The translations under genes were made by a program, and so were the position numbers. Shown piece by piece: positions 7,756 through 16,282 of a stretch of 23,628 nt of DNA; position 1 is the first letter of the stretch; the number at the start of each line of letters is the position of its first letter. Source of the DNA: an uncultured Brachyspira sp. (GTDB lineage: Bacteria; Spirochaetota; Brachyspiria; Brachyspirales; Brachyspiraceae); contig NZ_CASEGO010000034.1 in assembly GCF_949287625.1 (NCBI RefSeq), positions 1 to 23,628 on the forward strand, written 5' to 3'. A model generated the notes under the pieces. The model was given only the letters and a program-made list of their open reading frames with translations. It was not told the DNA's origin and did no database searches.

Positions 7756-8552
7756 TAATCTTTTTTTTAATTGTAAGTTTGCTTGCTTCTTCTATAGGAG
7801 CTATTTGCGGAATAGGCGGCGGTGTTATAATAAAGCCCGTGCTTGATTCTTTAAGTATTATGGAAGTGAGCAAAATAAGTTTTTTATCCTCTTGTACAGT
7901 GCTTTCAATGAGTTTATATACTTTTATAGTTTCAAAGATAAAAGGAGACAGTCTTGTAAACGGAAAAATAGCTACTCCGCTTGCTTTGGGGGGAGTGCTT
8001 GGCGGAATACTTGGTAAAATGTCATTTTCTTATGTTATTGTATTTTTTCAAAGTGAAAATATTGCAGGTGTTTTTCAGTCAGCAGTTTTGATATTATTAA
8101 CTATACTTACTGTTATTTTTACTATAAAAAATATGATAGGTAAAAAAATAAAGTCTTTTCATGTAGAAAATATATTTTTATGTATTATTATAGGACTTAT
8201 TCTTGGATTTTTATCATCATTTTTAGGTATTGGAGGAGGACCTTTTAATATAGCATTTTTGTATTTTTTCTTTAGTATGGATTCAAAAGCTGCAGCTCAA
8301 AATTCTTTATATATAATACTTTTTTCTCAAATAGCGAGCGTATTTATAAGCGTATCAAATAATGAGGTTTCCAAAGTTAATTTACGTTTTTTGATTGTAA
8401 TGATAATTGGCGGTATATTGGGGGGAGTATTAGGCAGATTTATTAATAAGAAAATAGATTCTAATATTGTTAATAAACTATTTATAACTATATTAATAGT
8501 AATAATTTTGATAACTTCCTATAATTTGTACCATTTTTCTATTAATATATAA
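7752..8552 (+). CDS. TauE/SafE-family membrane exporter
   Basis: This is a probable anion exporter of the TauE/SafE (formerly DUF81) family in the inner membrane. The two homologous halves are visible from their glycine motifs: GAICGIGGGVIIKPVL near the N-terminus and FLGIGGGPFNIAFLYFFF near residue 155. Roughly eight hydrophobic segments span 266 aa. Family members export sulfite, sulfoacetate or related sulfur compounds, but the substrate here cannot be read from the sequence. The start overlaps the PHP stop codon as ATGA, so expression is coupled to the upstream pair. No recognisable terminator follows before the hutI promoter. Confidence 0.88.
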   Translation: MIIFFLIVSLLASSIGAICGIGGGVIIKPVLDSLSIMEVSKISFLSSCTVLSMSLYTFIVSKIKGDSLVNGKIATPLALGGVLGGILGKMSFSYVIVFFQSENIAGVFQSAVLILLTILTVIFTIKNMIGKKIKSFHVENIFLCIIIGLILGFLSSFLGIGGGPFNIAFLYFFFSMDSKAAAQNSLYIILFSQIASVFISVSNNEVSKVNLRFLIVMIIGGILGGVLGRFINKKIDSNIVNKLFITILIVIILITSYNLYHFSINI

Positions 8553-8561
8553 CTTTTAATG

Positions 8562-8590
8562 TTGTTTTATGTTATAATTATTACTATACT
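8562..8590 (+). promoter_or_regulatory. hutI promoter
   Basis: TTGTTT (8562-8567) and TATACT (8585-8590) are spaced by 17 bases, ending 22 bases before the hutI start codon. A TATAAT at 8573-8578 lacks a good -35. Confidence 0.5.
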
Positions 8591-8612
8591 ATTAATATGG
8601 CGGTAATTATAT

Positions 8613-9854
8613 ATGTTAGATATCATTATAAATAATATAGGTACCTTAGTAACGGCACAAGGCAGCGATCCATTATATGGTAAAAATCAGGGAAAAGTAA
8701 AAGTATATAATAATATTTCGATAGGCATCAAAAATGGTCTTATAGAATATATTGGAGCATCTCCAAATGAAAAGGCTAGAAAAACTATCAATGCCAATGG
8801 TGCTTTAGTTACATCTGGTTTAGTTGACTGCCATACTCACTTTGTATATGGCGGAAGCCGTGAAGATGAGATGTATGATATAGTTACTGGGCATATGAGA
8901 TATTCTGATATAATAAAGGCTGGATATGGTATATTATCTACTGTAAAAGATACTAGAGAACAGACAGAAAATGCACTTTATAAAAAATCCATTCCAATAC
9001 TTGACAGCATGATAAAATACGGAACTACCACTGTAGAGGGTAAAAGCGGTTATGGTTTGACAGTTAAAGATGAGATAAAGATATTAAATGTTATGAAAAA
9101 ATTGAATGAAAACCATAAAATAGATATAGTTTCTACATTTATGGGCGGACATGTTGTACCTGATGAATATAAAAATGATAGAAAGGGATACGTTAATTTA
9201 ATATGTAATGATATGATACCTAAAATTACTGGTCTAGGACTTGCAGAGTTTTGCGATGTATTTTGTGAAAATTGCGGACTTAATATGGAAGAGAGCCATA
9301 ATATTCTGGAAGCAGCCAGAAAGCATAATTTAAAACTTAAAATACATTCGGATCAGCTTGAAACCAGCGGAGGTTCTTATTTGGCAGCCAGATTTAAGGC
9401 TGTAAGTGCTGAGCATTTGATTATGGCTGATGACAGATGCATAGACGTTATAAAAAAACAAGGTGTAATAGCTGTACTTTTGCCAAATGCTTCTTTTTAT
9501 TTGGGAATGCCTTATGCTAGGGCTAGGTATATGGTAGAAAAGGGTATACCTGTTGCTATAGCTTCTGATTATAATCCTGGTTCAAGTACTTGTTTTAATA
9601 TGCAGTTCATTATGAAATTAGCATATTTAATATATAGATTAAGACCTGAAGAAATATTAAATGCTGCTACAATTAATGCCGCATGTGCTATTGACAGGTG
9701 GACAGAGATAGGCACTATTGAAGTTGGTAAAAAGGCTGATATTATAATATGGAATACTAAAAAATTAAACTTTTTACTCTATACTTTGGATAATAATTTA
9801 TGCGGTATTGTTTTTAAATCAGGTGAAATTGTATATAACAGCACTAATATTTAG
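8613..9854 (+). CDS. hutI: Imidazolonepropionase
   Basis: This amidohydrolase-fold enzyme hydrolyses 4-imidazolone-5-propanoate to N-formimidoyl-L-glutamate, the third step of histidine degradation. The metal ligands fall where expected: DCHTHFVYGGSRE (His74, His76), His245 in KIHSDQLE, and Asp319 in IASDYNPGSS. The family segments VEGKSGYGLT, STFMGGHVVPDE (His180) and PNASFYLGMPYARAR are also present. The length of 413 aa is normal. A GGCGGT sequence lies about eight bases upstream of the ATG. An overlapping ATG at 8597 is out of frame. No hutH, hutU or hutG is next to it, so the pathway's other genes must be elsewhere, or the enzyme works alone. Confidence 0.95.
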   Translation: MLDIIINNIGTLVTAQGSDPLYGKNQGKVKVYNNISIGIKNGLIEYIGASPNEKARKTINANGALVTSGLVDCHTHFVYGGSREDEMYDIVTGHMRYSDIIKAGYGILSTVKDTREQTENALYKKSIPILDSMIKYGTTTVEGKSGYGLTVKDEIKILNVMKKLNENHKIDIVSTFMGGHVVPDEYKNDRKGYVNLICNDMIPKITGLGLAEFCDVFCENCGLNMEESHNILEAARKHNLKLKIHSDQLETSGGSYLAARFKAVSAEHLIMADDRCIDVIKKQGVIAVLLPNASFYLGMPYARARYMVEKGIPVAIASDYNPGSSTCFNMQFIMKLAYLIYRLRPEEILNAATINAACAIDRWTEIGTIEVGKKADIIIWNTKKLNFLLYTLDNNLCGIVFKSGEIVYNSTNI

Positions 9855-9934
9855 TAAATTATCATAGTGTAAAAATAATTATAGTTTTTTAATATATTTT
9901 TTATTGTTTTAAAATATACAAGTATTATTTTTAC

Positions 9935-9963
9935 TTGACAATTTAGTCTTATTTGATTATATT
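9935..9963 (+). promoter_or_regulatory. Promoter of the TPR gene pair
   Basis: A perfect TTGACA (9935-9940) and TATATT (9958-9963) are spaced by 17 bases. The resulting leader is about 60 bases and contains the short reading frame described at 10005-10030. Confidence 0.7.
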
Positions 9964-10004
9964 ATATAAATATACGTATATATCTCTGTACGTTTTTTAA
10001 CTTT

Positions 10005-10030
10005 AAGGGAGTAGTTTGTATAAAATATAA
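10005..10030 (+). promoter_or_regulatory. Shine-Dalgarno and four-codon leader frame before the TPR gene
   Basis: AAGGGAG (10005-10011) is the best ribosome site here, but it lies 18 bases before the ATG at 10030, too far for direct use. It is four bases before a TTG (10016) that opens the frame TTG-TAT-AAA-ATA-TAA. The TAA overlaps the gene's ATG as TAATG. An upstream in-frame TAA at 10021 rules out a longer N-terminus. Translational coupling through this mini-frame is an inference. Confidence 0.4.
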
Positions 10031-11010
10031 TGGAAGAAGAATTATTTTCTAGGAAGGAGTCTGTTAAGGATATTTTTTCTGTTATAGAAAGTAAATTAAA
10101 AAACGGCTTATTTGAAGAGTCTATGGAAGATTTTGATAAGATTATGTCTATGGACTTTGAATGTGCTGATCTATATGAAAATATATCCTGCGTTAAATTT
10201 TGGATTAACAGACTTGATAAGTTTAAAAGCGTAGAGAGAAATTGTATAGAGTATTGCAAACTTTTAGATTCTACATACAAAAAATTTAGTATATTTGTAC
10301 ATACTAAATCTTATAATGAGAGTCTTACGGCAATTAATGCTATACATTATTATGTTTATAATAAAACGATAGACTTAATAATGCAGAAAAGCACTGATGA
10401 TATTGAAGGCACGGAGGAATTACATTTACTTTCAAATGCTTTTATAGAGTTAAAGGATTATTCTAGGGCATTAAAATCTTATGAATATTTAAATACAATA
10501 GAGCCTTATAATTCTAGGACTCTTAGTCTTATCGCTATGATTTATGATATATTAGGCGATGAAAAGAAATGCAAATTATATATAAGAGAGGCTTTATTTT
10601 ATGATCCTTTAAGTATAGAGTTTGAAAATATTAGCATTGAAGTAGTAAGAGAAATAAGAGATATAATAATAAAAAGAGGCATTCATAATAATAGTCAGGA
10701 GGAGATAATACTTTGGATGAGTGCCTATGGCGAGCTTATGAATATACTGGATGTGAAAAGACCTTTAAGTGAAAAAGAAGAGTTTGAACTTAGGAAAAAG
10801 ATATCTAGGCTTGAAGCTGACTATAGAAAATTAAAATTGAGAGAGGCAGCAGCACCTAAACTTTTAGCTTCTTATGCATTTTTAACCACATATCTTATTA
10901 TGCGTCAAAATGATTCTGATATTGAAGAAGTTAAGGTATGGGGCAGAAAGATGGCTATGATAGATAAGGATTTGCTGCAATACTACATAAAAATATTAGA
11001 CAAGGAGTGA
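10030..11010 (+). CDS. TPR-containing protein, function unknown
   Basis: This is a 326-residue helical protein. A tetratricopeptide-like pair is clear in the middle (about 130-200: LSNAFIELKDYSRALKSYEYLNTIEPYNSRTLSL-type helices with the small-residue and Pro positions of TPRs). A charged, coiled-coil-prone stretch follows (about 245-285). There is no signal peptide or membrane segment, so it is probably cytoplasmic and a binding scaffold. It ends four bases before the longer TPR protein at 11015, and its last codons supply that gene's AAGGAG ribosome site. The two are therefore an operon and may act together. I do not recognise a named family. Confidence 0.8.
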   Translation: MEEELFSRKESVKDIFSVIESKLKNGLFEESMEDFDKIMSMDFECADLYENISCVKFWINRLDKFKSVERNCIEYCKLLDSTYKKFSIFVHTKSYNESLTAINAIHYYVYNKTIDLIMQKSTDDIEGTEELHLLSNAFIELKDYSRALKSYEYLNTIEPYNSRTLSLIAMIYDILGDEKKCKLYIREALFYDPLSIEFENISIEVVREIRDIIIKRGIHNNSQEEIILWMSAYGELMNILDVKRPLSEKEEFELRKKISRLEADYRKLKLREAAAPKLLASYAFLTTYLIMRQNDSDIEEVKVWGRKMAMIDKDLLQYYIKILDKE

Positions 11011-11014
11011 TAAT

Positions 11015-13222
11015 ATGTCAGAAGCTCTACAAAAATTGGAAAATATATTTTCAGAAGAAACATTTACTAGAAAGCCATTACTTAATTATACAACTAAATA
11101 TTTTTTTGATTTGGCTGCTGTAATTAATGAGATAAATGATACTAATGATATTAATGCTGCTATAGAGACTGCTAAATTACAATTAGATAAAAATCCTAAT
11201 CATATATCAGCATTATATGCAAACGGACTTTTAAATTTAAAAATTGCAAACTATTCTGAAGGAAGTTTGGATAAACTTTTAGGTATTTTTAAAAATGCTA
11301 AGAAATGGAATATAGTTGAGTTTATAGCTCAGCAAATATTAGATGAATACTATGAAAGCGATTATGCTTTAAGATATTTAGCAAGCTATTATCAAAGCAC
11401 AAATAGAGAAGCTGAGGCTTTAGAAATATGGGAAAGACTTATACGTTTTGATGTTTCAAATCCGGAACTTCCAGAAAAAATAGCCCATACCAAAGAATTA
11501 GCAGGCGATATAAAGAGTGCAGTATATTACTACAAAATAGCTTTTGAAAGAAATCTTTTAAGAGAGAGAGATAATGCTGAAAGCGATATAAAAAAAGTTC
11601 TTCAGTATGAGCCTGATAATTATAACTATTTGCTTAAACATGAGAATGCATTAAAGGCATTAGTTGATTCTAATATAATGATAGATGTTTGGAAAATAAT
11701 ATTTTTCTACTATTTTGAAAATAACAGATACAGCGATGCTTTGAAAACTATAAAAAAATTGCTTAATTATGAACAGGATATAGTAGCTCAGAATAATAAA
11801 AAAGCTAAATTTTTCAGACACAGACTTGTAGATGTTTATAAAGCATTGTACCCTAATCATACACTTTTTGAAAAAATAGAAGAAATATCTTCAATTACTA
11901 ATGTTAATAAAAAACCAAAAGAATGTATAGAAATATTTGAAAAATATATACAATATGATGTTGATAAATATGTTATTCATAGAAACTTCGGGGTAGGTAA
12001 GATTAAAGCTATTAATATAGAATTCTTAATGATAAAATTTGTATCTCAGGAAGATGTAAGAAAAATGACATTTGACATGGCTATACAGTCTCTTACTACT
12101 CTTCCAGCAGATGATATTAATGTTTATAAGGCGTATAAACTTAATGAAATAAAAAAAATAGCAGAAGAAAATCCTACGGAGCTTTTAACTATTATTTTAA
12201 AATATAAAAAAACTATTACAACTAAAGATTTAAAACAAGAATTAACTTCAAAACCAGCTGTAGTAGTTCCAGAGGCTTCTTATACTAAATGGCTTGAAAG
12301 TGCTAAAAAATCTGTAAGAGCTTCTACTACTGTTAAGTTTGATAAAAATACTTTCCTTTATAATGAAGAAGCTGAAACTTATGATGCTGAATGTTTGTCT
12401 AAGTTCAATAAAACTGATAATTTCTTTGAAAGATATCAGATATATATGGAATATTTAAATTATACTCCTAATTTGAATTCTGATGAGGCTAAGGAGATGA
12501 ATAATTATTTTGTTAATATTTCTAAAGATAAAAAATCTCCTAATGATGAGAGAATAGTGAGTACAATATATTTAAGAAGTCTGGCATCCGTTGATAAAGA
12601 TATACCTATGCTTTCTGACATAGTTAAAGATATTGATGATTATACTCATGTTTATGAGGTTCTTCCTTCTTCAAATTACAGAGAGAAGTTCATAAAAGCT
12701 ATTTGGGACGGAAGAAGAGATGATTATTATAATATTATATTAAAAATGCTTTATTCTTCTCAGGTAAAAAACAATTATCTTATAGTAAATAAATTATTTG
12801 CTGACGGTAAAGTTGATATGCTTGCTAAGACTATTGATGATATATTTCTTCATTACAGAGAATATCCTGAGGCATTTGTATATTTTGCTCAGAAGATACT
12901 TGACGGGGAGTATTATGATGATATAGAGGGAGACATTAAAATAAATAAAAACTCTCTTATGATAGGGCTTCTTAGTATTATACCTCATCTTTCTAAAATG
13001 GTTGATAAAAAAGAAACATCTGCTCAAGCTAGAAAACTTTTGAAAGTGGTATATGATTTGGTATTTGATAAGGCTTATTTACTCAAGTTTATAGAAAATG
13101 AATCTGAAGATGATGTGAAAATTATATTCAGTGAGTTCCAAAAGTTGGTTAATTTAGAGCAGCATTATAAAACTGATATAATTTCTGCTGTTATTAAGCG
13201 TTTCCCTAATTGGAAAATATAA
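11015..13222 (+). CDS. TPR protein resembling the N-terminal part of long spirochaetal GreA
   Basis: This is a 735-residue cytoplasmic protein. TPR-like helices fill about 35-260. An HRNFGVGKI motif (322-330) starts a small beta domain that resembles the (W/F)GVG-containing segment of the long GreA proteins known from Borrelia, Treponema and Chlamydia. A helical region runs to the end. In those proteins a GreA domain of about 160 aa follows; here the chain stops after KRFPNWKI, and no GreA coiled coil or its usual acidic tip is present. The frame ends with a normal stop, and no GreA coding remnant lies beyond. The likely role is therefore RNA polymerase- or transcription-related, but that is inference from similarity recalled without a search. 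It is the second gene of the TPR pair and ends at a bidirectional terminator. Confidence 0.7.
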   Translation: MSEALQKLENIFSEETFTRKPLLNYTTKYFFDLAAVINEINDTNDINAAIETAKLQLDKNPNHISALYANGLLNLKIANYSEGSLDKLLGIFKNAKKWNIVEFIAQQILDEYYESDYALRYLASYYQSTNREAEALEIWERLIRFDVSNPELPEKIAHTKELAGDIKSAVYYYKIAFERNLLRERDNAESDIKKVLQYEPDNYNYLLKHENALKALVDSNIMIDVWKIIFFYYFENNRYSDALKTIKKLLNYEQDIVAQNNKKAKFFRHRLVDVYKALYPNHTLFEKIEEISSITNVNKKPKECIEIFEKYIQYDVDKYVIHRNFGVGKIKAINIEFLMIKFVSQEDVRKMTFDMAIQSLTTLPADDINVYKAYKLNEIKKIAEENPTELLTIILKYKKTITTKDLKQELTSKPAVVVPEASYTKWLESAKKSVRASTTVKFDKNTFLYNEEAETYDAECLSKFNKTDNFFERYQIYMEYLNYTPNLNSDEAKEMNNYFVNISKDKKSPNDERIVSTIYLRSLASVDKDIPMLSDIVKDIDDYTHVYEVLPSSNYREKFIKAIWDGRRDDYYNIILKMLYSSQVKNNYLIVNKLFADGKVDMLAKTIDDIFLHYREYPEAFVYFAQKILDGEYYDDIEGDIKINKNSLMIGLLSIIPHLSKMVDKKETSAQARKLLKVVYDLVFDKAYLLKFIENESEDDVKIIFSEFQKLVNLEQHYKTDIISAVIKRFPNWKI

Positions 13223-13245
13223 TTAATAATATAGAAATAATGTAA

Positions 13246-13273
13246 ATAAAGGGCTTTAAAAAAGCCCTTTATT
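13246..13273. terminator. Bidirectional terminator between the TPR and ecfT genes
   Basis: ATAAAGGGCTTT and AAAGCCCTTTAT pair perfectly around a three-base AAA loop. A T-run follows on the plus strand (13272-13277), and T-rich sequence follows in the minus direction. It serves two convergent genes, one on each strand. Confidence 0.9.
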
Positions 13274-13278
13274 TTTTA

Positions 13279-14019
13279 TTATAGTTTTATATTATCGAGT
13301 ATTTTTATTATATTAAGTCTTACTAAAATAATGAATACTAAAAATAAAATACTGAATGATATATATAAAACATCTTTTGCTTTGATAAATGACTCATATA
13401 GCCTTGTCTTGTCATAAGGAGCACTGTATCCTCTCACTTCCATAGCAACGGCTGTTTTTACTGATGACTGTATCGCCAAAATTACTATTGGTATAAAAAG
13501 ATTGGCTGAATTAGTTATTTTCTCTCCTATTGGCATTAATTGATAATCAAGCCCCCTTGCTTTCTGAGCTTTTCTTATTCTTAAAGCTTCATCTTTTATT
13601 AATGGTATAAACTTTAATGATAATGCTATTATGATACTTATGCTTTCTATTGGTATTTTTATATATTTCAAAGGATAAAATATTTTTTCTATGGCAAAGC
13701 CTATATCCGTTATATCCATAGATGATAGAACTGCTGCTGCAAGTATTATAATTCCAAATAATCTGAAAGCTGTATTTGCTATATAATCTATATTTCTGCC
13801 TATCAGAAAATAATTAATTAATATTATTGAAAGTAAAAGCCATATAGAAGCTATAAATATTTTTATAATATTTTTAATATTTATTCCTATAAGAAGTACA
13901 TGCAAAATTATAGCTAAGGCACAGAATATAGTTTGATTTATTTTATTCATTACTACTAATGATACAGCTAAAAATAATGTGGATAAAAAAATAGTTCTTG
14001 GGTCAAATCTTTTTGTCAT
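13279..14019 (-). CDS. ecfT: ECF transporter T component (transmembrane)
   Basis: This is the membrane scaffold of an energy-coupling-factor vitamin/nutrient importer, linking the ATPases to the substrate-binding S subunit. It has five or so hydrophobic segments and the two cytoplasmic coupling motifs of the family: KAQKARGLDYQ (Ala-Arg-Gly at 154-156) and AMEVRGYSAP (Val-Arg-Gly at 195-197). The length of 246 aa is normal. It is the last gene of the minus-strand cluster, 12 bases after ecfA2, with AAGAG upstream of its ATG, and runs into the bidirectional terminator. Its presence beside both ATPases and an S gene means the importer is complete. Confidence 0.92.
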   Translation of the reverse strand: MTKRFDPRTIFLSTLFLAVSLVVMNKINQTIFCALAIILHVLLIGINIKNIIKIFIASIWLLLSIILINYFLIGRNIDYIANTAFRLFGIIILAAAVLSSMDITDIGFAIEKIFYPLKYIKIPIESISIIIALSLKFIPLIKDEALRIRKAQKARGLDYQLMPIGEKITNSANLFIPIVILAIQSSVKTAVAMEVRGYSAPYDKTRLYESFIKAKDVLYISFSILFLVFIILVRLNIIKILDNIKL

Positions 14020-14031
14020 AATAATACTCTT

Positions 14032-14865
14032 TTAATAAAATAATTTTTGTATTAATTCATCAGCATTTGATACATTATCAATATTATTCATTCCTAATTT
14101 TTTAAGCTCTTCTATATATAAAAAAATTTCAGGTTCTATTAGATTATATTCTTTAAGTATATCTTTTGAAAATAATAAATCTTTGGGCTTTCCTTGAATA
14201 TATTTTTTATTTTTATTAATGATAAAAACATAATCTCCGTATTCTATTATATCATCTAGTATATGAGATGACTGTATAATAGTAATATTAGAAGTTTTAT
14301 TTAAATTTTTTATAGTATTCATGAATGTACTTTTGCTTTCAAAGTCAAGTCCTGCTGTAGGTTCATCTAAAAATAATATTTTAGGAGAAGTTATTATTAT
14401 AGAGGCTAGTGCTATTGTTCTTTTCTGTCCGCCGCTTATTTCAAATGGGGAGGCTTTTAATATTTTTTTATCAATGTTTAATATTTCTAAAGTTTCTCTT
14501 AATCTTTTATTAATTTCTTTATTATCAAGTTTTTTTCTTTTTAGATTAAATGTTATTTCTTCTCTTACTGTATTATTAAAAAATTGTTTTTCTGTGTACT
14601 GAAGCATTATTCCAGATGATTCTCTGAACTCTTTTAGATTATTCTTATCTTCTATATTTTTATTATCAAATAATATTTCACCTGATATTTTTTTTATAAG
14701 CAGGCATATAGTTTCAAGAAGTGTAGATTTTCCGCTTCCAGATACTCCTGCCAAAAAATGAAATTTTCCGCTTTCAAAAACTGCATTTAAATTTTCAGTT
14801 ATTAGTTTTTTTTCTTTTTTGCTTATTATATATCCTGCATTTAAGTTTTTTAAACATATTTCCAT
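14032..14865 (-). CDS. ecfA2: ECF transporter ATP-binding subunit A2
   Basis: This is one of two ABC ATPases that drive the ECF importer. Walker A is GVSGSGKST (40-48), the Q-loop is Gln89, the signature is ISGGQKR (143-149), Walker B is ILFLDEP (163-169) followed by a D-loop AGLD, and the H-loop is His201. All catalytic positions are intact. The length of 277 aa is normal. The start overlaps the end of ecfA1 by 16 bases, so translation is coupled. The A1/A2 naming follows gene order only. The C-terminal 60 residues form the regulatory tail seen in ECF ATPases. Confidence 0.92.
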   Translation of the reverse strand: MEICLKNLNAGYIISKKEKKLITENLNAVFESGKFHFLAGVSGSGKSTLLETICLLIKKISGEILFDNKNIEDKNNLKEFRESSGIMLQYTEKQFFNNTVREEITFNLKRKKLDNKEINKRLRETLEILNIDKKILKASPFEISGGQKRTIALASIIITSPKILFLDEPTAGLDFESKSTFMNTIKNLNKTSNITIIQSSHILDDIIEYGDYVFIINKNKKYIQGKPKDLLFSKDILKEYNLIEPEIFLYIEELKKLGMNNIDNVSNADELIQKLFY

Positions 14866-15683
14866 AAACTTTCACAAACCTTTTTATAGTTAAAAATATC
14901 TTTATCTATCAATACATTTTTATTTTTGTATAATTCATAAGCCAGTTTAAAATTAATAGGCATATTTAATTTATGAAACTCATCGTTTTTTATTAAAGCT
15001 CTTACAAATTCATCTGAAGATCCATTAAAAGATATACTTCCATTATCCATAAATACCACTTCATTGCAATGCTCTATTTCATTAATATGATGAGTTACTA
15101 TAATGACAGCAGTACCCATTGAATGTATTTTTTTTAATACTTCAATTACTTTCATTCTGTTTTCAGCATCAAGCATGGATGTAGGCTCATCTAATACAAG
15201 TATTTTAGGATTTAATACCAAAGACGAAGCTATACATAGTCTTTGTTTTTCTCCTCCTGATAATGAATGTACTTTATCTTTCCTTTTATTTGAAAGTTCT
15301 ACTATTTCAAGTACTTCATCTATTCTTTTATGCATCTCTTTGCTTGGTATAGAATAATTTTCCATAGTAAAAGCAATATCAAGTTCTATAGTGTCTGCCA
15401 CTATTTGATCATCAGGATTTTGAAAAACTAGGCTTGCTATTTTATATATTTCATATGCTTTTTCATTTATATTCATATCAAATATTTTTATTTCGCCTTT
15501 ATTTGCTTTTTCTATTCCAAACATAAGTTTTATTAATGTAGATTTTCCGCTTCCGTTTTTTCCAAGAAGTGCCAAATAGCTATTTTCATCAATAGAGAGA
15601 TTAATATTGTCAAGAAAATAGTTTTCATCATCATTTTGAATATATGAAAAGCATACATTTTTAAACTCTACGGCTTTACTCAT
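14850..15683 (-). CDS. ecfA1: ECF transporter ATP-binding subunit A1
   Basis: This is the partner ABC ATPase of the ECF importer. Walker A is GKNGSGKST (41-49), the Q-loop is Gln88 in VFQNPDDQIV, the signature is LSGGEKQRL (141-149), Walker B is ILVLDEP (161-167), and the H-loop is His198/His199. The QNPDDQ sequence is typical of ECF/CbiO ATPases. It is the first gene of the A1-A2-T block. An 80-base gap, which includes a hairpin and its own promoter-like site, separates it from the desulfidase gene. AGGAA lies upstream of the ATG. The separate promoter would allow the A1-A2-T block to be expressed alone, as in ECF systems where one module serves several S subunits. Confidence 0.93.
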   Translation of the reverse strand: MSKAVEFKNVCFSYIQNDDENYFLDNINLSIDENSYLALLGKNGSGKSTLIKLMFGIEKANKGEIKIFDMNINEKAYEIYKIASLVFQNPDDQIVADTIELDIAFTMENYSIPSKEMHKRIDEVLEIVELSNKRKDKVHSLSGGEKQRLCIASSLVLNPKILVLDEPTSMLDAENRMKVIEVLKKIHSMGTAVIIVTHHINEIEHCNEVVFMDNGSISFNGSSDEFVRALIKNDEFHKLNMPINFKLAYELYKNKNVLIDKDIFNYKKVCESLWKYV

Positions 15684-15711
15684 TATGAAATTTCCTATAA
15701 ATAAAAAATTA

Positions 15712-15743
15712 ATATTAGGGCTTTAATAATAAAACCCTAATAT
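15712..15743. terminator. Hairpin between the desulfidase gene and ecfA1
   Basis: ATATTAGGG (15712-15720) pairs perfectly with CCCTAATAT (15735-15743) around a 14-base loop. In the minus-strand transcript, TTAATTTTTTAT follows, giving a terminator-like U-tract. On the plus strand, ATTTTT follows. It probably ends part of the transcription from the S/desulfidase genes before ecfA1. Confidence 0.65.
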
Positions 15744-15754
15744 ATTTTTGTTAA
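15726..15754 (-). promoter_or_regulatory. Promoter-like site for ecfA1-A2-T
   Basis: On the minus strand, TTAACA (15754-15749) and TATTAT (15731-15726) are separated by 17 bases. The -10 falls inside the loop of the hairpin at 15712-15743, so terminator and promoter overlap. Confidence 0.45.
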
Positions 15755-15763
15755 TAAAAAAAT

Positions 15764-16282
15764 CTATTTTTTTAAATAATCATCAACATCATAAAAAGGT
15801 ATATTTATATTATTTTCTTTTAGTATAGATTTAAACATTTCCATAAATATACCGCTTTCATTTATCATTTTTACTCTTGAGGTAATATCTTCTTTATCTT
15901 TATAAAGTCCTACTTCTCCTTCCCAATTAGCAGAGCATGTAAGATTAACTCCGCAGCTAGGACTTCCAGCTATTCCGTATATTCCTACTATTTCATATCC
16001 GTTATCAATATATTCTTTAAGAGTATTCACAAATGAATTTAGAGTTTCTTTAGTATATTTTTTATATCCAGAATTATTGAATTGTTCTTTTACATGTCCC
16101 CATCTTTTTAATCCATAGCATTCTGTTTCAGGGCATGGAAGCTGAAGTATTCCTATATTATTTTTAAATAGCTCTTGTACAAATGGAAAAAATACATTCA
16201 TATCTTTGTATTCTCCTTTGACAACAGCATTTTGATTTAATATGCAATGCGATAATACAGCCAATTTTTTTGACCTATTCAT
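15764..16282 (-). CDS. TudS-related (DUF523-like) [4Fe-4S] desulfidase
   Basis: This 172-aa cytoplasmic protein is related to the thiouracil desulfidase TudS. Three cysteine motifs match the cluster-binding pattern of that family: SHCILNQ (Cys13), LPCPETEC (Cys50, with Cys55 nearby) and GIAGSPSCGVN (Cys110). In TudS, three cysteines hold a [4Fe-4S] cluster whose free iron takes the sulfur from thiouracil. I believe this is the group annotated as CD3072-type TudS-related proteins, which sit next to an ECF S component. The start overlaps the S gene by eight bases, so the two are coupled. This predicts that the imported compound is thiolated and is desulfurised inside the cell. The substrate itself is not shown by the sequence. 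Confidence 0.82.
   Translation of the reverse strand: MNRSKKLAVLSHCILNQNAVVKGEYKDMNVFFPFVQELFKNNIGILQLPCPETECYGLKRWGHVKEQFNNSGYKKYTKETLNSFVNTLKEYIDNGYEIVGIYGIAGSPSCGVNLTCSANWEGEVGLYKDKEDITSRVKMINESGIFMEMFKSILKENNINIPFYDVDDYLKK

Noticed and set aside
11660..13027. Minus-strand open frames inside the long TPR gene
   Set aside because: They are low-complexity shadows of A/T-rich coding sequence with no promoter, ribosome site or recognisable motif.
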